A program made the position numbers and the translations under genes. Under the pieces are notes generated by a model. It worked only from the letters and a program-made list of their open reading frames with translations, was not told the origin of the DNA and searched no databases. DNA of 64,000 nt from Rhodanobacteraceae bacterium (GTDB lineage Bacteria > Pseudomonadota > Gammaproteobacteria > Xanthomonadales > Ahniellaceae), in the NCBI GenBank assembly GCA_016708465.1, contig JADJFT010000004.1, forward strand, positions 310,001 through 374,000, in the 5' to 3' direction. Positions 53,261 through 60,155 of the stretch are shown here, in pieces. Positions within the stretch are counted from its first letter, which is position 1, and each line of letters begins with the position of its first letter.

Positions 53261-54940
53261 TCAGGCGGACGGCTTGGCCGCATCACGTAATTCGCGACGC
53301 AAAATCTTGCCGACGTTGGTCTTCGGCAGACTGTCGCGGAACTCGATGATCTTGGGCTGCTTGTAGCCGGTGAGGTTGTCTTTGCAGTGCGCTTTGATCT
53401 GCTCGACGGTCAGGCTCGGGTCTTTGCGCACGATCACCAGCTTTACGGCTTCACCGGACTTATCGTCGGCGACGCCGACTGCGGCGACTTCGAGTACGCC
53501 AGGCAGCGTCGCTACCACGTCTTCGATTTCATTCGGATAGACGTTGAACCCGGAGACTAAGATCATGTCTTTCTTGCGGTCGACGATATAGAAGAAACCC
53601 TTCTCATCGAACTTGCCCAAGTCGCCGGTGCGCAGCCAGTCATCGACGATCGTCTTCGCGGTGTCGTCGGGGCGCTGCCAATAGCCCTTCATTACCTGCG
53701 GCCCGCGGATACAGATCTCGCCTATGTCGCCGACGCCGAGGATCTTGCCGTCGTCGTCCTGGACGCAGAGATCGGTGGACGGTGCCGGCAAGCCGATCGA
53801 TCCGCTGTACTCGCTGTTTTCGAGTGGATTGATGGTGGCGACCGGTGAACTTTCAGTCATGCCGAAGCCTTCGATCAGGGTGCAGCCGGTCACCTTTTTC
53901 CACCGTTCGGCGACTGCGCGCTGCACTGCCATGCCGCCACCGAAGCTCATCTTCAGATGCGAGAAATCAACTTCAGCAAATCCCGGGGTGTTCAACAATC
54001 CGTTGAACAACGTGTTCACACCGGTGATTGCGGTAAAGGGTGTCCTCGACAACTCCTTGACGAAGCCCGGCATGTCGCGTGGGTTCGTGATCAATACATT
54101 GATGCCGCCGAACTTGATGAATACCAAGCAATTACAGGTCAGCGCAAAGATGTGATAGAGCGGTAACGCGGTAATCATCACCTCTTCGCCAAGTTTGATG
54201 TTGGCGCCGAACCAAGCCGACACCATTTGCATATTCGCGATCAGGTTTCGATGCGTGAGCATCGCGCCCTTGGCGACGCCTGTGGTGCCGCCGGTGTATT
54301 GCAGGAAGGCGATGTCGTCGGCGACCAGATCAACCTTCGGCGCCGGCTTGCGCGCACCGGAAGCCAATGCATCATTGAAGCGGACGGTGCCGTTGATTTG
54401 GTACTCGGGCACAATTTTCTTCACGTGCTTCGCAACGAAATTCACGATCAGCGACTTCGGAAATCCGAGCATGTCGCCGATCGCCGTGGTGATGACCTGT
54501 TTGACCGGCGTATCCTTGAGCACCTCAGTTAAGGTCAGCGCGAAGTTATCAAGCACAATGATCGTGCTTGCACCGGCATCGTTCAGTTGGTGCTTTAGTT
54601 CGCGCGCGGTGTACATCGGATTGGTGTTGACGACCGTCAGACCAGCGCGCAATGCGCCGAAGATCGCGACCGGATACTGCAGCAGGTTTGGCAGCATGAT
54701 GGCGATACGATCGCCCTTCTTGAGCTTGAGATCATTCAGCAGATAGGACGCGAAGTTCGCGCTCAAGCGATCGAGATCGTCATACGTGATGGTCTTGCCC
54801 ATGTTCGTGAACGCGGGCTTTTGCCGGTAGGTGTCGCAGGCCTCGCGCAACACGGCGATGATCGAGCCGTAAGCGGTGACATCGATTTCCGCCGGCACGT
54901 CTTTCGGGTAGCTGGCCAGCCAGGGTCGCTCGAACTGCAT
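53261..54940 (-). CDS. fadD: long-chain fatty acid--CoA ligase (FadD/RpfB type)
   Basis: Acyl-CoA synthetase, 559 residues. AMP-binding motif FLQYTGGTTGVAKGAML; later GFGMTESSPV, a hinge with WLRTGDLGKFDEKGFFYIVDRKKDMI, and a C-terminal lysine in LPKTNVGKILRREL. The N-terminus RPWLASYPKDVPAEID closely resembles RpfB of Xanthomonas, which turns over DSF-type fatty acids and normally sits beside rpfF. Here no rpfF, rpfC or rpfG is present between lysS and this gene. Start at 54940 has a ggagaaa site; longer in-frame starts are not credible. Confidence 0.93.
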   Translation of the reverse strand: MQFERPWLASYPKDVPAEIDVTAYGSIIAVLREACDTYRQKPAFTNMGKTITYDDLDRLSANFASYLLNDLKLKKGDRIAIMLPNLLQYPVAIFGALRAGLTVVNTNPMYTARELKHQLNDAGASTIIVLDNFALTLTEVLKDTPVKQVITTAIGDMLGFPKSLIVNFVAKHVKKIVPEYQINGTVRFNDALASGARKPAPKVDLVADDIAFLQYTGGTTGVAKGAMLTHRNLIANMQMVSAWFGANIKLGEEVMITALPLYHIFALTCNCLVFIKFGGINVLITNPRDMPGFVKELSRTPFTAITGVNTLFNGLLNTPGFAEVDFSHLKMSFGGGMAVQRAVAERWKKVTGCTLIEGFGMTESSPVATINPLENSEYSGSIGLPAPSTDLCVQDDDGKILGVGDIGEICIRGPQVMKGYWQRPDDTAKTIVDDWLRTGDLGKFDEKGFFYIVDRKKDMILVSGFNVYPNEIEDVVATLPGVLEVAAVGVADDKSGEAVKLVIVRKDPSLTVEQIKAHCKDNLTGYKQPKIIEFRDSLPKTNVGKILRRELRDAAKPSA

Positions 54941-55111
54941 GCGTATTTCTCCCGTTTTGCGTATTCCAGAGCCGTAGACTAACGGCCCGATGGCATTGGT
55001 CTGGATTGCAACACAGGGGTCATATCCGGGCAAGCAAACGCATCGCGATGGCGTTGAGTCGCCGTAAGCAACGACGATGATGCGGTGAGCAAATATTTTC
55101 TGCGCGACCTG

Positions 55112-55139
55112 TTGACGACGTGGCATCAACTGTTATGAT
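55112..55139 (+). promoter_or_regulatory. sigma-70-type promoter for tRNA-Ala and tRNA-Glu
   Basis: TTGACG (55112-55117), 16-base spacer, TATGAT (55134-55139), then a GC-rich discriminator (gcgcgccc) typical of stringently controlled stable-RNA promoters. The tRNA-Ala gene starts 16 bases after the -10 box. Confidence 0.75.
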
Positions 55140-55154
55140 GCGCGCCCTTTCGCG

Positions 55155-55230
55155 GGGGCCATAGCTCAGCTGGTAGAGCGCTACAATGGCATTGTAGAGG
55201 CCGCCGGTTCGACTCCGGCTGGCTCCACCA
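55155..55230 (+). tRNA. tRNA-Ala (anticodon GGC)
   Basis: 76-base cloverleaf. Acceptor GGGGCCA pairs with TGGCTCC (one G-T). Anticodon stem CTACA/TGTAG with loop ATGGCAT gives anticodon GGC. T-arm GCCGG-TTCGACT-CCGGC. CCA is encoded. First of the tRNA array, driven by the promoter at 55112. Confidence 0.95.
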
Positions 55231-55243
55231 CGAAGGAATGCAA

Positions 55244-55319
55244 GTCCCCATCGTCTAGAGGCCTAGGACACGGCCCTTTCACGGCTGTAACAGGGGTTCG
55301 AATCCCCTTGGGGACGCCA
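55244..55319 (+). tRNA. tRNA-Glu (anticodon TTC)
   Basis: 76 bases. Acceptor GTCCCCA/TGGGGAC, anticodon loop CTTTCAC (TTC), T-loop TTCGAAT, encoded CCA. It follows tRNA-Ala by 13 bases and is closed by a terminator at 55326. Confidence 0.95.
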
Positions 55320-55325
55320 CTTCCT

Positions 55326-55352
55326 AGGCCGCCATTTGGCGGCCTTCGTTTT
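55326..55352 (+). terminator. Rho-independent terminator after tRNA-Glu
   Basis: Perfect eight-base arms aggccgcc (55326-55333) and ggcggcct (55338-55345), loop attt, followed by tcgtttt. It separates the Ala-Glu unit from csrA. Confidence 0.82.
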
Positions 55353-55465
55353 CGTTGCGGATGGAGTATGTGGTCTGTAGTATCCATCGCGTAGCGGCAA
55401 TGGCCGATGTTCGCGATGGACTGCGCGGTCAGGCGGCGGTTCAGTCTGTACCGGGGGAGATAGAC

Positions 55466-55684
55466 ATGTTGATTCTGACGCGTCGTGTTGGTGAGACGCT
55501 GATGATCGGAGACGAGGTTACGGTCACCGTTCTCGGCGTGAAAGGCAACCAAGTACGGATCGGCATCAATGCCCCGAAAGATCTCGCAGTGCATCGCGAG
55601 GAAATTTACCAACGCATTCGTCGCGAACAGGAAGGACATAAACCTGTCCCGACTGGCGCAGGCGAAGCGCCACAAGACGATTGA
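55466..55684 (+). CDS. csrA: carbon storage regulator CsrA
   Basis: Dimeric post-transcriptional regulator that binds GGA motifs in mRNA leaders. It has 72 residues. MLILTRRVGETLMIGDEV, VLGVKGNQVRIGI-APK--AVHREEIY are the standard CsrA core; the tail (GHKPVPTGAGEAP) is variable. The ATG at 55466 follows a strong gggggaga site, which is itself GGA-containing, so autoregulation is possible. It lies between tRNA-Glu and tRNA-Ser, five bases from the latter. In many gammaproteobacteria csrA is next to tRNA-Ser and tRNA-Arg genes. Confidence 0.96.
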   Translation: MLILTRRVGETLMIGDEVTVTVLGVKGNQVRIGINAPKDLAVHREEIYQRIRREQEGHKPVPTGAGEAPQDD

Positions 55685-55689
55685 TACCC

Positions 55690-55782
55690 GGAGAGATGCC
55701 CGAGAGGCCGAAGGGGCTCCCCTGCTAAGGGAGTATAGGGTCAAAAGCCTTATCGAGGGTTCGAATCCCTCTCTCTCCGCCA
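55690..55782 (+). tRNA. tRNA-Ser (anticodon GCT)
   Basis: 93 bases with a long variable arm. Acceptor GGAGAGA/TCTCTCC, anticodon loop CTGCTAA (GCT), T-loop TTCGAAT, encoded CCA. It starts five bases after csrA stops, so it is likely processed from the csrA message. Confidence 0.95.
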
Positions 55783-55790
55783 GTCATGCA

Positions 55791-55817
55791 ACGGCCCCTT
55801 GCGGGCCGTTTGTTTTT
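55791..55817 (+). terminator. Rho-independent terminator after tRNA-Ser
   Basis: Seven-base arms acggccc (55791-55797) and gggccgt (55803-55809), five-base loop, then ttgttttt. It closes csrA-tRNA-Ser. Confidence 0.82.
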
Positions 55818-55862
55818 GCGCGAACCGTTGATGTGTCGTGCGAAAAAAAGTTGCGTGAAGTG

Positions 55863-55891
55863 TTGACGAGTTCGCTGGAGCCATCCATAAT
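55863..55891 (+). promoter_or_regulatory. sigma-70-type promoter for tRNA-Arg(ACG)
   Basis: TTGACG (55863-55868), 17-base spacer, CATAAT (55886-55891), with the tRNA starting 14 bases further on. The same -35 as ahead of tRNA-Ala. Confidence 0.7.
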
Positions 55892-55905
55892 TCCGCTCCT
55901 TGCTT

Positions 55906-55982
55906 GCGCCCGTAGCTCAGTTGGATAGAGTACCAGGCTACGAACTTGGTGGTCGGGAGTTCGAATCTCTCCGGGCGCGCCA
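55906..55982 (+). tRNA. tRNA-Arg (anticodon ACG)
   Basis: 77 bases. Acceptor GCGCCCG/CGGGCGC, anticodon stem CCAGG/CTTGG, loop CTACGAA (ACG, wobble A expected to become inosine), encoded CCA. It has its own promoter and terminator. Confidence 0.95.
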
Positions 55983-55995
55983 ATATGGTTGAGAT

Positions 55996-56027
55996 GAAGC
56001 GGGGCGCGAAAGCGCCCCGCTTCGTTT
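55996..56027 (+). terminator. terminator-like hairpin after tRNA-Arg(ACG)
   Basis: Perfect 12-base arms (55996-56007 and 56012-56023) closed by a GAAA tetraloop, followed by gttt. Very stable stem, short T tail. Confidence 0.78.
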
Positions 56028-56067
56028 GAACGAAGAATGTTGAGTGTAGTTGTCCGGTCGTACTTCG

Positions 56068-56096
56068 TTGACGTTGGTGGGCGCGATGCGTACCAT
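56068..56096 (+). promoter_or_regulatory. candidate promoter for the tRNA-Pro to tRNA-Leu group
   Basis: TTGACG (56068-56073), 17-base spacer, TACCAT (56091-56096). The -35 is the same hexamer as at the two other tRNA promoters here; the -10 is weaker. It is 46 bases before tRNA-Pro. Confidence 0.5.
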
Positions 56097-56142
56097 TCAG
56101 CGGCTTCGGAAATCGTCTGGAATGCGACGTGTCGAGAACCAG

Positions 56143-56219
56143 CGGGGTATAGCGCAGTCTGGTAGCGCGCCTGCTTTGGGAGCAGGATGTCGGGGGTTCG
56201 AATCCCTCTACCCCGACCA
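56143..56219 (+). tRNA. tRNA-Pro (anticodon TGG)
   Basis: 77 bases. Acceptor CGGGGTA/TACCCCG, anticodon stem CCTGC/GCAGG, loop TTTGGGA (TGG), T-loop TTCGAAT, encoded CCA. First of a run of five closely spaced tRNAs. Confidence 0.95.
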
Positions 56220-56236
56220 ATCGGTCCTAGGTTTCG

Positions 56237-56313
56237 GCGCCCGTAGCTCAACCGGATAGAGCACCGGCCTTCTAAGCCGGCGGTTGCAGGTTCGAGTCCT
56301 GTCGGGCGCGCCA
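56237..56313 (+). tRNA. tRNA-Arg (anticodon TCT)
   Basis: 77 bases. Acceptor GCGCCCG/CGGGCGC, shared with the other tRNA-Arg. Anticodon stem CCGGC/GCCGG, loop CTTCTAA (TCT), T-loop TTCGAGT, encoded CCA. Confidence 0.95.
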
Positions 56314-56335
56314 CCGGAGTAATTGTTGTTGCAAT

Positions 56336-56413
56336 GGTGGATATAGCTCAGTTGGTTAGAGCATCGGATTGTGATTCCGAGGGTCGTGGGTTCAAATCCC
56401 ATTATCCACCCCA
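56336..56413 (+). tRNA. tRNA-His (anticodon GTG)
   Basis: 78 bases counting the encoded extra 5' G (G-1) opposite C73, the identity mark of tRNA-His. Anticodon loop TTGTGAT (GTG), T-loop TTCAAAT, encoded CCA. Confidence 0.95.
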
Positions 56414-56425
56414 GTTTTCCAGCGT

Positions 56426-56500
56426 GGGCCGTTAGCTCAATGGTAGAGCAACGGACTCTTAATCCGCAGGTTCTAGGTTCGAGTCCTAGACGGCCCACCA
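56426..56500 (+). tRNA. tRNA-Lys (anticodon CTT)
   Basis: 75 bases. Acceptor GGGCCGT/ACGGCCC, anticodon loop CTCTTAA (CTT), T-loop TTCGAGT, encoded CCA. The pair at the top of the anticodon stem is A-C, slightly weaker than usual. Confidence 0.94.
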
Positions 56501-56548
56501 CCTCTCCTCTCACAGTCAGGTTCAGCTCACCGCGGTCGGCGTGTTCAT

Positions 56549-56633
56549 GCGAAAGTGGCGGAATCGGTAGACGCACTGGATTTAGGTTCCAGCGGGGTAA
56601 CCCGTGAGAGTTCGAGTCTCTCCTTTCGCACCA
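56549..56633 (+). tRNA. tRNA-Leu (anticodon TAG)
   Basis: 85 bases with a long variable arm. Acceptor GCGAAAG/CTTTCGC, anticodon stem CTGGA/TCCAG, loop TTTAGGT (TAG), encoded CCA. It is 45 bases before tig, a common tRNA-Leu/tig arrangement. Confidence 0.95.
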
Positions 56634-56678
56634 GTCGCGCCGCGCGCAAACAATCAAGTTCAGCTTTCAGGAGTCTCC

Positions 56679-57983
56679 ATGCAAGTTTCGATCGAACAGG
56701 TCAGTACGCTTGAGCGCAAGATGACGGTGCGCGTGCCAGCGGCTCGTTACGAAGAACGCGTTCGCGATCGCATGCGTGAACTGGGTCAAAATGTTCGGTT
56801 GAAGGGCTTCCGCCCCGGCAAGGTGCCGGCGACGGTCATCGAGAAGCGCTTTGGCGAGCAGGTGCGTTCCGAAATTCTTGGTGACGTGATCGGTGGCTCA
56901 TTCCAAGAGGCGATCAGCAAGGAAAAGTTGCGCCCGGCGATGTCACCACGCATCGCACGCGACAACGACGCGCCGAAGGAAGAATTGGTCTACACGGCGA
57001 CCTTTGACGTCATGCCGGAAGTCGGCGACGTGGATGTCGCCAATCTCGCGCTGACCCGCCTTGATTCGAAGGTCGAGGACGCCGATGTTGATCGCATGAT
57101 CGAGACACTGCGTCAGCAACGTCGCCAGTGGGCACCGGTCGAGCGTGCAGCGCACGCTGCAGACATGGTCGTATTCGAGTTCTCGGCGCAAGCGGACGAC
57201 TATCGCTTCCCTGCATCTGGCATCGAACGCGCCGGCACGGTGATCGGTTCGGGCGCGCTGTTCAAGGGTTTTGAAGACGCATTGCTTGGTCTGTCCGCGG
57301 GTGATGAAAAGCAGGCGCGCATCGAGTTCCCGGCCGAGTTCCGCGATATCGGCTTGGCTGGCAAGCAAGCCGATGTAAACATCAAGGTTGTGCGCGTGCA
57401 GGAAGCCAGTTTGCCGGAAGTTGACCAAGCATTTGCTGCCAGTTTTGGTATTGCCGGTGGGTTGGATAAGTTCCGCCAGGATGTCCGCGCCAATCTCGAG
57501 CGAGAAATGCGCACGGCATTGAACGGTCGAAACAAGTTGCATGCGGTCGACACGCTGGTATTCACGTTCAAGGGCTTCGACTTGCCGCAGTCGCGCATCG
57601 AGGCTGAGACACGGGCATTGCTTGCGCAAACACAAGAAGCTGCGGCTCGCAATAATCGTGAGGCGGAAGCGCCGACTGAGCCGACCGAGCAAATGCGCAC
57701 GGTGGCGCGTAATCGCGTGCACGCGAGTGTTTTGCTCGAAGAACTGTCGATCCGCAACCAGATTCGCCCGACCCAGCAGCGCGTCTCGGAAATGCTCACG
57801 ACCATCGCTTCGACCTACGAAGAACCGCAGAAGGTCGTCGAGATGTACCTTCGCGACCAGCAACTGATGGCCGGTCTGCGCATTCGTGCGATGGAAGATG
57901 AAGTGGTCGACTGGATTTTTGAGCATGCCAAAGTCGCGCCGCAGTTTGTGAACTTCCAGCAGTTGATGCAGGCGCCGCGTTGA
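56679..57983 (+). CDS. tig: trigger factor
   Basis: Ribosome-bound chaperone and peptidyl-prolyl isomerase acting on nascent chains. It has 434 residues. N-terminal ribosome-binding domain with the signature GFRPGKVPATVIEKRFGEQVR. Central FKBP-like domain (about 155-240) with DMVVFEFSAQAD, IGSGALFKGFEDALLG and EFPAEFRD. Long helical C-terminal domain ending FEHAKVAPQ--NFQQLM. The ATG at 56679 follows an aggag site; upstream in-frame codons lie in the tRNA. First of tig-clpP-clpX-lon-hupB. A seven-base hairpin overlaps the stop (57974-57994). Confidence 0.96.
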   Translation: MQVSIEQVSTLERKMTVRVPAARYEERVRDRMRELGQNVRLKGFRPGKVPATVIEKRFGEQVRSEILGDVIGGSFQEAISKEKLRPAMSPRIARDNDAPKEELVYTATFDVMPEVGDVDVANLALTRLDSKVEDADVDRMIETLRQQRRQWAPVERAAHAADMVVFEFSAQADDYRFPASGIERAGTVIGSGALFKGFEDALLGLSAGDEKQARIEFPAEFRDIGLAGKQADVNIKVVRVQEASLPEVDQAFAASFGIAGGLDKFRQDVRANLEREMRTALNGRNKLHAVDTLVFTFKGFDLPQSRIEAETRALLAQTQEAAARNNREAEAPTEPTEQMRTVARNRVHASVLLEELSIRNQIRPTQQRVSEMLTTIASTYEEPQKVVEMYLRDQQLMAGLRIRAMEDEVVDWIFEHAKVAPQFVNFQQLMQAPR

Positions 57984-58034
57984 AGTGACGCGGCTTCGCC
58001 CCCACCATCGCAGTCAGCCTGACGGAGAACCGAC

Positions 58035-58653
58035 GTGATCACAGGATTGAACCTGGTACCGATGGTGGTCGAACAGACCGCACGCGGTGAACGGGCGTAT
58101 GACATCTATTCGCGCCTGCTCAAGGAGCGCGTGATTTTTTGCGGTTGGTCCGGTCGAGGACTACATGGCCAACGTCATCGTGGCGCAGATGTTGTTCCTT
58201 GAATCCGAGAACCCGGACAAGGACATCAGTCTGTATATCAACAGCCCAGGCGGATCGGTAACCGCCGGGTTGGCGATCTACGACACGATGAAATTCATCA
58301 AATCGGACGTGAGTACGATCTGCATCGGTCAAGCCGCCAGCATGGGGGCTTTCCTGCTTTCGGCGGGCACGAAGGGCAAGCGGTTCTGTCTGCCGAATTC
58401 GCGGGTGATGATCCACCAGCCGTCAGCCGGGTTTTCCGGGCAAGCCTCGGATATCGCCATCCACGCGAAAGAAATCCTGTCGATCAAAGCCAAATTGAAC
58501 GCGATGATGGCCGAGCACACCGGTCGTTCTCTGGAACAGGTCGAGCGTGACGTTGATCGCGATTACTTCATGAGCGCCGACGAAGCGCGCGACTATGGTC
58601 TGGTCGATTCAGTTCTCGCCAGTCGCCCAATCGACAGCGTCAAGGCAAGCTGA
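58035..58653 (+). CDS. clpP: ATP-dependent Clp protease proteolytic subunit (one extra base)
   Basis: Serine protease barrel used by ClpX. It has 205 residues after repair. The N-terminal part LNLVPMVVEQTARGERAYDIYSRLLKERVIF ends at a frame break at 58141-58144. Dropping one base (gcgg to gcg) continues VGPVEDYMANVIVAQMLFLE. Catalytic serine in GQAASMGAFLL, histidine in MIHQPSAGF, and the aspartate in ERDVDRDYFM. The start is a GTG with ggag eight bases upstream. As printed, the main reading frame begins only at 58165. Confidence 0.93.
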
Positions 58654-58767
58654 GTCGCGTCACCCATTCTCCTTACCAATCATCGCATCCGGCGCTGATA
58701 GGGCGCTGGATGTGCTGTGCTATTCTGCGCCCCGAAAGATGAGACGCAGTCAGGAACCACGAGCAAG

Positions 58768-60051
58768 ATGAGCGACGATCGAAGCACCCGCAGCGAATCC
58801 ACCAAGGTTCTCTATTGCTCCTTCTGCGGCAAGAGCCAGCACGAGGTTCGCAAGCTGATCGCCGGTCCGAACGTGTTCATCTGCGACGAATGCGTTGAAT
58901 TGTGCAACGACATTATCCGCGAAGAACTCGAAGAGAAGGCCGCAACTGCGCGTAGCCATCTGCCGAAGCCGCGCGAGATTCTGGAAACTCTGGATCAGTA
59001 CGTGGTCGGTCAGTCGCGCGCCAAAAAGGTGCTCGCGGTGGCGGTCTACAACCATTACAAGCGCCTGGAATCACGTCAGCGCAGCGACGACATCGAATTG
59101 TCGAAGAGCAACATCCTGCTGGTCGGGCCGACCGGTTCCGGCAAAACGCTACTCGCAGAAACGCTGGCGCGGCTGCTCAACGTCCCATTTACGATCGCCG
59201 ATGCGACGACGCTGACCGAAGCCGGTTACGTCGGCGAAGATGTCGAAAACATTATTCAGAAGCTGCTGCAAAAGTGCGATTACGACGTCGAGAAAGCGCA
59301 AACCGGCATCGTCTACATTGACGAGATCGACAAGATTTCGCGCAAGTCGGAGAACCCGTCAATCACCCGCGATGTTTCTGGCGAAGGTGTGCAGCAGGCG
59401 TTGTTGAAGTTGATCGAGGGTACTGTTGCTTCGGTTCCTCCGCAGGGCGGCCGCAAGCACCCGCAACAGGAATTTCTCCAAGTCGACACGCGCAACATTC
59501 TGTTCATCTGTGGTGGCGCATTCGCCGGGCTGGAAAAGATCATCCAGTCGCGTTCCGAGTCGACCGGTATCGGCTTCTCGGCCGAAATTCGCAGCAAGGA
59601 CAAGCGTGTCAGTGTCGGTGATGTGCTGAAGACGATTGAGCCGGAAGACCTGATCAAGTTCGGTTTGATTCCCGAGTTTGTCGGCCGCCTTCCGGTGGTC
59701 GCGACCCTCGATGAATTGGACGAGGATGCGTTGATCAAGATCCTTAGTGAGCCGAAGAACGCCATCGCTAAACAGTTCCGCAAGCTGTTCGAAATGGAAG
59801 GCGTCGAACTCGAATTCCGCGACGACGCGCTGCGTGCTGTCGCGCGTAAAGCGCTTAAGCGCCGTACCGGCGCGCGCGGCTTGCGCACGATCATCGAGCA
59901 GGTACTTTTGGAGATCATGTACGAACTGCCGTCGCTGGAAAACGTCAGCAAGGTCGTGGTCGATGAGGGTGTGATCAATGGTTCAGCCGAACCGTACCTG
60001 ATCTACAGCAGTGTTCCGCAGCCCGCAGCCCGCGCCGCTTCCGGAGAGTGA
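58768..60051 (+). CDS. clpX: ATP-dependent Clp protease ATP-binding subunit ClpX
   Basis: AAA+ unfoldase that feeds ClpP. It has 427 residues. N-terminal zinc-binding domain with C-S-F-C and C-D-E-C (YCSFCGKSQHEV, FICDECVELC). Walker A GPTGSGKT, Walker B IVYIDEIDKI, and the ClpP-docking loop IGF in STGIGFSAEI. C-terminal RRTGARGLR. The ATG at 58768 is chosen for the family N-terminus (MSDDRST); an upstream in-frame start is less likely. The gap to clpP is 114 bases. Confidence 0.96.
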   Translation: MSDDRSTRSESTKVLYCSFCGKSQHEVRKLIAGPNVFICDECVELCNDIIREELEEKAATARSHLPKPREILETLDQYVVGQSRAKKVLAVAVYNHYKRLESRQRSDDIELSKSNILLVGPTGSGKTLLAETLARLLNVPFTIADATTLTEAGYVGEDVENIIQKLLQKCDYDVEKAQTGIVYIDEIDKISRKSENPSITRDVSGEGVQQALLKLIEGTVASVPPQGGRKHPQQEFLQVDTRNILFICGGAFAGLEKIIQSRSESTGIGFSAEIRSKDKRVSVGDVLKTIEPEDLIKFGLIPEFVGRLPVVATLDELDEDALIKILSEPKNAIAKQFRKLFEMEGVELEFRDDALRAVARKALKRRTGARGLRTIIEQVLLEIMYELPSLENVSKVVVDEGVINGSAEPYLIYSSVPQPAARAASGE

Positions 60052-60155
60052 CCGATCTACTTGGCTGGCCGCTTGCATTCTTCGGCGCCGGCCTCACTTG
60101 ACGCAACATGACAGCGAGCGCAAGGTGCGCGCGCACTCCTGATTCGGAGAATTGC

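Noticed and set aside
55155..56633. tRNA array considered as an integrative-element attachment region
   Set aside because: No integrase and no repeated tRNA 3' ends; both sides are ordinary core genes.
55784..56657. Long minus-strand reading frames with phrases such as GLEPATAGLEGR and GIRTPDILLPKQ across the tRNA array
   Set aside because: These are the well-known spurious proteins produced by translating the antisense of tRNA genes; every segment coincides with a tRNA.
60098..60126. TTGACG followed 17 bases later by caaggt upstream of lon as a promoter
   Set aside because: The -10 match is too poor; a heat-shock promoter for lon is expected but I could not see a convincing one.
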